From JAICKM01 sp035693165 (GTDB taxonomy: Bacteria > Chloroflexota > Chloroflexia > QHBQ01 > JAICKM01): a DNA stretch of 26,852 nt. A program made the translations under genes and the position numbers. Below are positions 8,021-13,433 of the stretch, piece after piece. The stretch is from contig DASSGZ010000727.1 of the NCBI GenBank assembly GCA_035693165.1, positions 1 to 26,852 on the forward strand, in the 5' to 3' direction. Each line of letters begins with the position of its first letter. Position 1 is the first letter of the stretch. A model generated the notes under the pieces. The model saw only the letters and a program-made list of their open reading frames with translations, was not told the origin of the DNA and ran no database searches.

Positions 8021-8245
8021 ATGTTCGACATGCCGGATACCGAGATGCCCGGTTCCGCGGGCGATGCTCCGTCCGGGGGGGAGAACGTTTCTCTCGACCT
8101 GGACCTCTTCACGCCGGAAGAACTCGCCCGCCTCGAAGCGGCCCGCGAGCGGCTGACGGCGGAGGCGCTGGACGAACCGACGCCTGAGTACAAGCGGCTG
8201 CTGTTCGCGCGCTGGCTCTACGAGCAGGGCTATATCGGCGGCTAG
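8021..8245 (+). CDS. Small uncharacterised protein with YKRLxFARWLYE motif, 74 aa
   Basis: A 74-residue acidic protein of unknown function. Its first 30 residues are low-complexity (Asp/Pro/Gly/Ser). The rest is a predicted helical domain starting FTPEELARL and ending in YKRLLFARWLYEQGYI. The same domain occurs at 12244-12477. The two align without gaps over 43 residues with 22 identities by eye. The ATG at 8021 is chosen because ggaaagga lies 9 nt upstream and the paralogue has the same ribosome binding site; the frame is open further upstream but unsupported. It has no signal peptide or membrane segment. The conserved basic-aromatic C-terminus suggests a binding surface for a partner or nucleic acid, but nothing proves this. 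Confidence 0.8.
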   Translation: MFDMPDTEMPGSAGDAPSGGENVSLDLDLFTPEELARLEAARERLTAEALDEPTPEYKRLLFARWLYEQGYIGG

Positions 8246-8428
8246 CCGCGTCGCCGGGTGGTGGTCCGCGTGACCTGTGCGCGCGGTGCCGGTGTGCCCA
8301 CCCGTTTCATCACACGCTCCGGCGGGGCCACGAGGATGTCGCCCGCGTCGCGAGCCGGGGCCTGCCAGGCGCGTCGCTCGACGAAGCGCGGCGCCGGGCC
8401 GTGATGCCTCCCCCTCTCCCTTTTCCCC
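8246..8428. other. Intergenic stretch without a supported gene
   Basis: No hairpin, repeat or promoter stands out. A minus-strand frame at about 8245-8400 reads like protein (HHGPAPRFVERRAW), but it has no start codon behind a ribosome binding site and is not called. Confidence 0.4.
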
Positions 8429-9187
8429 TTACGCTTTCGCCCCGCTGTTACTCGCGTACAACGCCTGGAAAGCCGGATCGGCGCGCACCGAGTCCAGGTC
8501 GCTGTCCTGCTTCGACCACTCCACCAGATCGGGATTGAGGCGTAGCGCCTCGCCCACGGCGGCGATGGCCGGCGCGGCTTGGCCGGCTTTGGCGTAGAAG
8601 CAGCCCAGGTTGTAGACCGCGTTGCTGTAGGCGCTGCTGTCCGCGCCGAAGAGTTGCCGGGCGGTGTCCACCGTGGCCTGCTGGGCCGCCGTGGCGCGCG
8701 CCAGGTCGCCCCGCTCCAGGTAGAAGGAGACCAGGTGCTCGATCGGATGCAGGTAGCCGTTGCCGATGACCGTTGTCCAGAGAGGCTGGCCCTCCAGCGC
8801 GGGCACCGCATGCGGATTGGTCAGCAGGTCGTCGGGGCAGGCGTCGATGGCCGCCAGGAGGTCGGCGTCGGCTTGTTCGGACTCAGCGACGACGGCGTCC
8901 CACGGCTGGAGGCGGTGCGCCGCGAATGTCTGCTCGTTGACGGCCTGGAAATCGTCCACCCTGGGCAGGGTCTCGCCGGCGAGGGCGGCCCGTACCCGCC
9001 GCGCGGAGTGGCGCTTCCACATGGCAAGGTGGACCAGCGTGTCCTTCACGGCCCAGTGATCCTCCGTGCCGAGGGCCGCTTGCTCGGCGGCGCCCACGTG
9101 CGCGAGAATCTCCTGCTGGGCCGCACGCCCCAGCGCGACGATCTGGTGCAGTTTCGGCTTGATGGCCTCGTTTGCGATATTGTCCAA
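8429..9187 (-). CDS. DinB/ClbS-like domain protein with C-terminal TPR
   Basis: A 252-residue protein. Residues about 10-160 resemble the DinB/DfsB four-helix fold: a WAVKDTLVHLAMWKRH helix (H53) and YLHPIEHL (H147, H151) give the three histidines that often bind metal in this superfamily. Residues about 165-250 form a tetratricopeptide region (SNAVYNLGCFYAKAGQAAPA) ending in DLDSVRADPAFQALY, typical of a TPR terminal unit. DinB-fold proteins include thiol-dependent transferases and detoxification enzymes; the substrate here is unknown. The start is TTG at 9187, supported by AAGGAGG 7 nt upstream. A short GAGTGCT tandem repeat lies directly upstream. It is cytoplasmic and stands alone. The fusion of the two domains is secure; the enzymatic role is not. 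Confidence 0.8.
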   Translation of the reverse strand: MDNIANEAIKPKLHQIVALGRAAQQEILAHVGAAEQAALGTEDHWAVKDTLVHLAMWKRHSARRVRAALAGETLPRVDDFQAVNEQTFAAHRLQPWDAVVAESEQADADLLAAIDACPDDLLTNPHAVPALEGQPLWTTVIGNGYLHPIEHLVSFYLERGDLARATAAQQATVDTARQLFGADSSAYSNAVYNLGCFYAKAGQAAPAIAAVGEALRLNPDLVEWSKQDSDLDSVRADPAFQALYASNSGAKA

Positions 9188-9203
9188 GAGATAGCCTCCT
9201 TAC

Positions 9204-9228
9204 GAGTGCTGAGTGCTGAGTGCTGAGT
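9204..9228. repeat. GAGTGCT tandem repeat
   Basis: The heptamer gagtgct is repeated three times and followed by a partial fourth copy (gagt). It starts about 5 nt beyond the ribosome binding site of the minus-strand DinB-TPR gene, so it falls in or near its leader and could vary in copy number. Confidence 0.85.
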
Positions 9229-9272
9229 ATGACGAGTGACGCCACAGGGCTAAGAGTTCCTTGCCCGCATTT

Positions 9273-9320
9273 CCCCCTTCCCGCCGCGGGAAGGGGGCCG
9301 GGGGGTTAGGTTGCCCGCCC
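9273..9320. repeat. Family C repeat, core copy
   Basis: cccccttcccg pairs with cgggaaggggg at 9273-9297 around a 3-nt loop. It is followed by ccggggggttaggttgcccg, the same tail as the 5610-5733 element. It lies between the ECF sigma gene and the DinB-TPR gene. Confidence 0.8.
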
Positions 9321-9400
9321 GTGAGAGTCTACTCCCATGAGCGCGGGGCGGTTCAACCGGCGGAGCCGGCCCGGTTATTATACGCGATCCGGGTGCCGGG

Positions 9401-9928
9401 CTAGCCCTGGGCGTAGGCCTGGGCGAATTGCGAGCGGGCGCGGTAGAGGCGGACGGCAACATTGCCGCGCGTGATGCTCAGGCGGGCGGCGATTTCGCTG
9501 CACGTGAGGCCGTGGCCCAGGTAGAGCACGAGCGGTTCGCGCAGCCCCGGTCGCACGGCAGCCAGCGCCCGGTGCACGGCGTCGCGCTCGACCACCGCCG
9601 GGGCAAAGTCGTCGGCGGTCAGGCCGGTCGTTTCTTCGGGCGTCTCGTCCAGTGCGCGGTCTGCTACCCGCTTGCGCCGGCGCAGGGCGTCCATGCAGGC
9701 GTTGGAGGCGATGCGGTAGAGCCAGGCCCGCAACTGCGGATCGGGCAAAATCTGGTGGTGGTGCAGGTAGGCGCGCAAGAAGGTCTCTTGCGCCAGGTCG
9801 TCGGCCTGTTCGGCGTTGCCCAACAGGCGCTGGGCGTGGCGGCGGATGGCCGGGTAATAGCAGGCGTAGATGGCGGCGAAGGCGTCGGCGTCGCCCTGGC
9901 GGGCGCGTTCGATGATGGCAGGGTCCAT
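9401..9928 (-). CDS. ECF-type RNA polymerase sigma factor
   Basis: A 175-residue sigma-70 family protein of the extracytoplasmic-function group, with sigma regions 2 and 4 only. Region 2 runs from about residue 13 to 90 and includes DDLAQETFLRAY (residues 43-54) and RAWLYRIASNACMDALRRRKR, the core-binding and -10 recognition helices. Region 4 (about residues 115-170) has LTCSEIAARLSITRGNVAVRL, a helix-turn-helix for -35 recognition. The length is normal for the group. The ATG at 9928 is preceded by a GAGGA box at 6 nt. No anti-sigma factor or membrane sensor gene is adjacent, so the controlling signal is unknown. The family call is very secure; the ECF subgroup was not determined. Confidence 0.95.
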   Translation of the reverse strand: MDPAIIERARQGDADAFAAIYACYYPAIRRHAQRLLGNAEQADDLAQETFLRAYLHHHQILPDPQLRAWLYRIASNACMDALRRRKRVADRALDETPEETTGLTADDFAPAVVERDAVHRALAAVRPGLREPLVLYLGHGLTCSEIAARLSITRGNVAVRLYRARSQFAQAYAQG

Positions 9929-10282
9929 GCGCTAATCCTCGTGCCCCGCAACGGGGCCATAACCGGGCAGTCAGTCGGGCGCCACCCCGCGGGGCGGCTA
10001 TCTCTACTCTACCCGGTTCCGGTCCCCGCATTCCACGCCCTGAAACCGGCAGGTCGCGCACCTGAGTGCTTGACAGCGGCTGGGAAGTGGAAGACGATTG
10101 AGGATTGCGCCTGCGTTGCGGTGTTTGTTATCAGCAGGGCAGGAGAGTGTTCCGCTTGATTATTGACGGCTCAAGCCGCCTCGCGTGTGTAGCGGCGCGA
10201 TTTATCGCGCCCGTACTCGTTGGTCTTTAGCGTCTGCGGTCCAAGTAGGTTCGTGGAAGCTGCATAATGCGGGGGCCGCCCG
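9929..10282. other. Gene-free gap with one small palindrome
   Basis: This 354-nt gap between the ECF sigma start and the DUF4180 stop shows no convincing gene. The only structure is a palindrome at 10194-10211 (ggcgcgat / atcgcgcc) preceded by gtgtagc and followed by cgta. It is probably a short member of the same class as the family D hairpins. Confidence 0.5.
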
Positions 10283-10648
10283 CTAGCCGCGCTGCAACCA
10301 GGCCACCGCCGCGGCGCGATCGGGCACGAGCGCGAAGTCGTGGCCCCGGCGCTCGTCGATCAGCAGTTCCTGGAAGTGACGGCTCAGAGGCGGGTCGCCG
10401 GGCGCAGCGATGACCGCCAGCCGGATGCGATATTGGCGAAACTTCTGGAGAATCGTACCTGCGTCGCCCGAACGGAGGTCGAAGAACCGGGTGGGGAGGT
10501 TGGCGGCGTACAACAGGACGGCCCGCGCGCGATTCTCGAAGCAGGCGCCGATGACCTCCGTGCAATCCTCGGCAGCGCGCAGCAGCGGGGCGCCGGGCAC
10601 GCCTTCCAGGGCGATGCCGTTGTCTAGTTCCACCACTTGCAAGTCCAT
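10283..10648 (-). CDS. DUF4180 family protein, 121 aa
   Basis: The protein matches my memory of DUF4180 in length and pattern: a strand-rich start (MDLQVVELDNGIALEGV), a central YAANLPTRFFDLRSGDAGTI and the following ILQKFRQYRIRLAVIA. The family is widespread but has no established biochemical role; it looks like a compact alpha/beta fold of the STAS/SpoIIAA kind. The ATG at 10648 is preferred over an in-frame ATG at 10684 because GGAAGGA lies 6 nt before it and family members begin here. It is the last gene of a minus-strand run from 12103, 55 nt after the thioesterase, so co-transcription is plausible. It has no signal peptide. The name is reliable, the function unknown. Confidence 0.8.
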   Translation of the reverse strand: MDLQVVELDNGIALEGVPGAPLLRAAEDCTEVIGACFENRARAVLLYAANLPTRFFDLRSGDAGTILQKFRQYRIRLAVIAAPGDPPLSRHFQELLIDERRGHDFALVPDRAAAVAWLQRG

Positions 10649-10703
10649 ATACCATCCTTCCAGCGGATCGCCGTGGGTACGCAAACAGCCGGCGCGCGGC
10701 GAC

Positions 10704-11150
10704 CTAGCGATCCGGCTGTGGGTAAATCAGCAGTTGGGTGCAGCGGAAGAGCGCGATCACGCGGCCCGTGGCCTCGTCGCGGACCTGGGCGTCCCAGACT
10801 TGCGTCGTGCGGCCCCCGTGGACCAGGGTGGCGTCGCAGCGCAGGGCGCCTTCGCGGGCGGTGCCCAGGAAGTTGGTCTTGAGTTCGATGGTGGTGAAGC
10901 TCTGCGCGCCGGGGGGCAGGTACACGTAGGTGCCGTAGCCGCAGGTGGTGTCGGCCAGGGTGACGATAGTGCCGGCGTGCAGGAAGCCGTTGGGCGCCAG
11001 CAGGTCGGGGCGAATCGCCAGGCGGCCCACCAGTCCATCCGGCTTCACTTCGATAATGGTCACACCGAGCAGAGCGGGCAGCCCGACCGCGCCGCGAGCG
11101 TTGATCGCCGCCAGGGTGGCCTGCGGGTCGGGCGGGAGGTTACTCGCCAC
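10704..11150 (-). CDS. PaaI-like hotdog-fold thioesterase
   Basis: A 148-residue single hotdog domain of the PaaI/YdiI type, which hydrolyses acyl-CoA thioesters. The signature is NGFLHAGTIVTLADTTCGYG, with N54, H58 and G60 at the usual catalytic-loop position and D67 on the central helix. Strands follow (TTIELKTNFLG and an RVIALFRCTQLLI end). The proposed start is GTG at 11150, overlapping the stop of the YbaK-like gene by 11 nt, which suggests translational coupling. No independent ribosome binding site is clear, so the exact start is uncertain. The substrate is unknown; neighbours do not include a phenylacetate cluster, so the name paaI is not applied. It is probably cytoplasmic and multimeric, as is typical for the fold. 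Confidence 0.88.
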   Translation of the reverse strand: MASNLPPDPQATLAAINARGAVGLPALLGVTIIEVKPDGLVGRLAIRPDLLAPNGFLHAGTIVTLADTTCGYGTYVYLPPGAQSFTTIELKTNFLGTAREGALRCDATLVHGGRTTQVWDAQVRDEATGRVIALFRCTQLLIYPQPDR

Positions 11151-11649
11151 GGTGGGTGGTGACGGGGGTGGCGCCGGTCACGCGCAGCAGGTCGGGCACG
11201 GCGACGTGCAGGTTGACGCCGCGCTCGCCGCCGCTGAGGTAGATGCGGTCGAAGTCGAGCGCGCTGCGGTCGATGAAGATGCGGAAGCCCTTTTGCAGCA
11301 GGGCCAGCGGCGAAATGCCGCCGACGAGCAGCCCGGTCAGGCTCTCGGCCTCGCGCTGCGTCGCCATGCGTAGCTTCTTCTCGTCCACGCCAGGCTGCTG
11401 GCCCAGCACCTTCAGGTCGAGTTCGCGGTCGCCGGGCACGACGACCAGCAGGGGCCGCCCCTTGCCGCTCTCGGGCAGCACCACGAGCGTCTTGAAGACC
11501 TGCGCGGGGGGCACGCCGAGCACGGCGGCCACGCCGTCCGCCGAGTGGATGCCGGGGTCATAGCGGTGCGCCTCGTAGGCGACGTGGTGCGCGTCCAGCA
11601 CGCGCATGGCATTGGTCTTGGTGGTCTTGTCCTTCGTGCCCTTGGGCAT
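11140..11649 (-). CDS. ybaK: YbaK/EbsC family Cys-tRNA(Pro) deacylase
   Basis: A 169-residue protein of the YbaK/ProX superfamily, which hydrolyses Cys mischarged onto tRNA-Pro. Family landmarks include TNAMRVLDAHHVAYE at the N terminus, VFKTLVV with the conserved lysine K53, LLVVVPGDRELDL and VGGISPLAL (GGISP at 110-114). The start at 11649 gives the usual length of about 160 residues and has a GGGGGA box 9 nt before it; the frame is open upstream but would add a low-complexity extension. It overlaps the thioesterase gene downstream and is 22 nt from the stop of the gene upstream, so all are likely one transcript. The family is firm; the tRNA specificity of this particular member is inferred. 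Confidence 0.92.
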   Translation of the reverse strand: MPKGTKDKTTKTNAMRVLDAHHVAYEAHRYDPGIHSADGVAAVLGVPPAQVFKTLVVLPESGKGRPLLVVVPGDRELDLKVLGQQPGVDEKKLRMATQREAESLTGLLVGGISPLALLQKGFRIFIDRSALDFDRIYLSGGERGVNLHVAVPDLLRVTGATPVTTHRGE

Positions 11650-11671
11650 ACGGATCGGTCCCCCGGCGGCC

Positions 11672-12103
11672 TTACTCGGCGGTGGCGTAGCCGGCGTCGG
11701 CGTGCGGCATGAACAGTTGCCGGCGCTGCTCGGCGCCATGAACCCGGCCGGTCAGGTAACAGGTGACGCGCCAGGCGACGGGTTGCCCGCAATCGGGGCA
11801 ATCGGGGTAGGTGTCCAGCCGGTTAGCCTTGCTCTCGGCGTGCCACCACTCCAGGTCGGCGGCGGAGTCCTCCGGCGCATCGATCCAGTAGCGCGCCATC
11901 TGGAGCGCCGCCGCCTGGAGCGCATACGGCCCCAGCACGCGCTCCTGGTGCAGCCGGGTGCTCTCGGTGCGCGCCAGCAACGCCAGCACGTACCAGCCGT
12001 CCGGTAATGCGCAGATCCCCGCCCGGCGCCGCCCTGGGGGGACGGCGTTCTCGTCGTCGAGATAGTCCCAGGGCCAGTCTTGCCACCGCTTTACCTTGCT
12101 CAT
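11672..12103 (-). CDS. Uncharacterised protein with a CxxC pair, 143 aa
   Basis: I do not recognise this protein. It begins MSKVKRWQDWPWDYLDDENA, has a middle region rich in Leu/Ala helices (LGPYALQAAALQMARYW) and ends with a single CPDCGQPVAWRVTCY segment. That segment could be half of a zinc ribbon or a redox site. No signal peptide or membrane segment is seen. The ATG at 12103 is used because the frame upstream starts only at a TTG. The ribosome binding site is weak (tagga). It is the first gene of the minus-strand run ending at 10283, with a promoter at 12191-12219 and a leader hairpin at 12125-12147. Its link to the tRNA-editing and thioesterase genes downstream suggests a general housekeeping or stress role, but that is only context. 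Confidence 0.75.
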   Translation of the reverse strand: MSKVKRWQDWPWDYLDDENAVPPGRRRAGICALPDGWYVLALLARTESTRLHQERVLGPYALQAAALQMARYWIDAPEDSAADLEWWHAESKANRLDTYPDCPDCGQPVAWRVTCYLTGRVHGAEQRRQLFMPHADAGYATAE

Positions 12104-12124
12104 TGCCGCAATCCTATATTGCAA

Positions 12125-12147
12125 GCGCCAGGCCCTTCACCTGGCGC
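12125..12147 (-). promoter_or_regulatory. Leader hairpin before the 12103 operon
   Basis: gcgccagg (12125-12132) and cctggcgc (12140-12147) form a perfect 8-bp stem with a 7-nt loop, between the promoter and the first start codon. It could be an attenuator, an mRNA stability element or a binding site for a repressor. Confidence 0.4.
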
Positions 12148-12190
12148 GTTCTACCGGGGCGCCCGTGGGGCGGGGTGTAAATTGGCACCT

Positions 12191-12219
12191 ACTTTAGCAC
12201 AAGCGGCGGCATGTTGCAA
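12191..12219 (-). promoter_or_regulatory. Sigma-70-type promoter for the 12103-10283 operon
   Basis: Reading the minus strand: TTGCAA (12219-12214), a 17-nt spacer, then TAAAGT (12196-12191) with an upstream TGC giving an extended -10. It is about 88 nt before the first start codon. The spacing is optimal, and both boxes share four bases with consensus. Confidence 0.55.
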
Positions 12220-12243
12220 GTGGGTTGTGCGCCCGTGGTGCCC

Positions 12244-12477
12244 TTACCCGATGTCCCCCTCCGAGATCGATCCGTGTTCGTAGAGCCAGCGCGCAAAGCG
12301 CAGGCGCTTGTAGTCGTCCACCCATTCGTGCATCTGCCCCTCCTGGAATTGCCGGCGCGCGCGGAGCAGGCGGGCGCGCTCCTCGGCGCTGAAGGGCGTG
12401 GCGTCCAGCGGATGATCACTAGCCATATGATTGCGATCGTCGGGCGAGTGGTTACGCGAACTGTTGTGCCGGTTCAT
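12244..12477 (-). CDS. Small uncharacterised protein with YKRLxFARWLYE motif, 77 aa (paralogue)
   Basis: A 77-residue protein whose C-terminal 50 residues match the 74-residue protein at 8021-8245. It begins FSAEERARLLRAR and contains YKRLRFARWLYEHGSI at the same gapless spacing. The N-terminal 25 residues are polar and His/Asn/Asp-rich, unrelated to the other copy. The ATG at 12477 is chosen over one at 12426 because ggaaagga lies 9 nt upstream, the same box and spacing as in the paralogue. A 12-bp hairpin occupies its leader. It lies 140 nt from the operon start at 12103 and 149 nt from the peroxiredoxin gene. The function is unknown; no signal or membrane segment is visible. Its retention as two copies in one 5-kb area suggests a lineage-specific family. 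Confidence 0.8.
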   Translation of the reverse strand: MNRHNSSRNHSPDDRNHMASDHPLDATPFSAEERARLLRARRQFQEGQMHEWVDDYKRLRFARWLYEHGSISEGDIG

Positions 12478-12521
12478 CGGGCAGGGTCCTTTCCACGAAG
12501 CCGTACCGCCGGGTCGCCGGG

Positions 12522-12552
12522 AGGATCGGCCGGTGGCTGTCCGGCCGATCCT
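12522..12552 (-). promoter_or_regulatory. Perfect 12-bp leader hairpin before the 77-aa gene
   Basis: aggatcggccgg (12522-12533) and ccggccgatcct (12541-12552) are perfect complements around a 7-nt loop. On the minus strand it sits between a possible extended -10 (TGCTACACT, 12573-12565) and the ribosome binding site, so it would be in the 5' leader. Confidence 0.6.
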
Positions 12553-12625
12553 ACCTTACCGACTAGTGTAGCAGCGGGCGGTGAAACCCGTATGAAAGGG
12601 CCAAACCGGGATGACTACAGGATGT

Positions 12626-13096
12626 TCAGGATGCCAGCGTCTGCAACGCCCGCTCCACGCTGTCCTTCGCGCGCACGCCCACCTGGACATCGACCAGCCG
12701 CCCGGCTTCGTCGATGACAAAGTGGCTGCGGATGATGCCGGTATAGGTGCGCCCGTAGTTGGTCTTCTCGCCCCAGGCGCCATACATGCCGGCCACCTTG
12801 TGGTCGGAGTCGATCAGCAGGGTGAAGGGCAGATCGTATTTCGTCTTGAACTTGCGATGCGATTGCTCGCTGTCGGGGCTGACGCCCAGCACGACGGCGT
12901 TCTGCTCCTCGATCTGCGGGTAGGCGTCGCGGAAGCCGCAGGCTTGCGTGGTGCAGCCCGGCGTGTCGTCCTGCGGGTAGAAGTAGAGCACCACCCGCTT
13001 GCCGCGGTAGTCCGACAGGCTGACCATGCGCCCGTCCTCTGCCGGTAGGGTAAAGTCGGGGGCCATGTCGCCCACATGCAATTCGGTCTCGGCCAT
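12626..13096 (-). CDS. bcp: Bcp-type peroxiredoxin (thioredoxin-dependent thiol peroxidase)
   Basis: A 156-residue peroxiredoxin of the Bcp/PrxQ class, reducing hydrogen peroxide and organic peroxides with thioredoxin as electron donor. The active-site block is FYPQDDTPGCTTQACGF, with peroxidatic C48, T45 and a resolving C53 five residues on, the alpha-2 type arrangement. The fold continues through VVLGVSPDSEQSHRKFKTKY and ends in FVIDEAGRLV. The length is normal. The ATG at 13096 has AAGAGGAGG 8 nt upstream, a very strong ribosome binding site. It is transcribed alone and its gene diverges from the P-type ATPase across 337 nt. It is cytoplasmic, with no signal peptide. Function is secure; the likely trigger is oxidative stress, though no operator can be seen. 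Confidence 0.95.
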   Translation of the reverse strand: MAETELHVGDMAPDFTLPAEDGRMVSLSDYRGKRVVLYFYPQDDTPGCTTQACGFRDAYPQIEEQNAVVLGVSPDSEQSHRKFKTKYDLPFTLLIDSDHKVAGMYGAWGEKTNYGRTYTGIIRSHFVIDEAGRLVDVQVGVRAKDSVERALQTLAS

Positions 13097-13433
13097 GCAA
13101 CTAGCCTCCTCTTCCGGCGGGGCGGGTCGGGCGCCGCCGGGCTGGCCCGGTCGCCCCTGCCGCGGATTCCAGGGCGCCCGGTCACGAATACTCTTTCAGT
13201 GTACGTGTTCAGGGCGCCCCGTAGTTCCCCGGCGCGTTGCAGGGGCCGGTTTCAGCCGGCCCGGCGGGACAACTGTCCCAGGGGACGATGCGGCAGCGGT
13301 CCCTCTCAAAATCGGCGGCGCGGCGCTCGTATGATCGGGAGCGCAGCCTTACAATGGGCACAGACTTACACCTGCAACAGATCGGGTGGGCGGGTGCCGA
13401 ACGCTCACCTGGGTAGCCTGGATAGGAGACATG
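13097..13433. other. Divergent intergenic region with one family D-like hairpin
   Basis: This 337-nt region separates the divergent peroxiredoxin and ATPase genes and must hold both promoters. A palindrome at 13239-13266 (aggggccggtttcagccggc core) belongs to family D. A possible -10, TACAAT at 13350-13355, faces the ATPase gene, but no matching -35 is clear. No reading frame here is supported. Confidence 0.5.

Noticed and set aside
8245..8403. Short minus-strand frame downstream of the DinB-TPR gene
   Set aside because: It reads like protein but has no start codon positioned after the purine-rich stretch at 8405-8425, so it is not supported.
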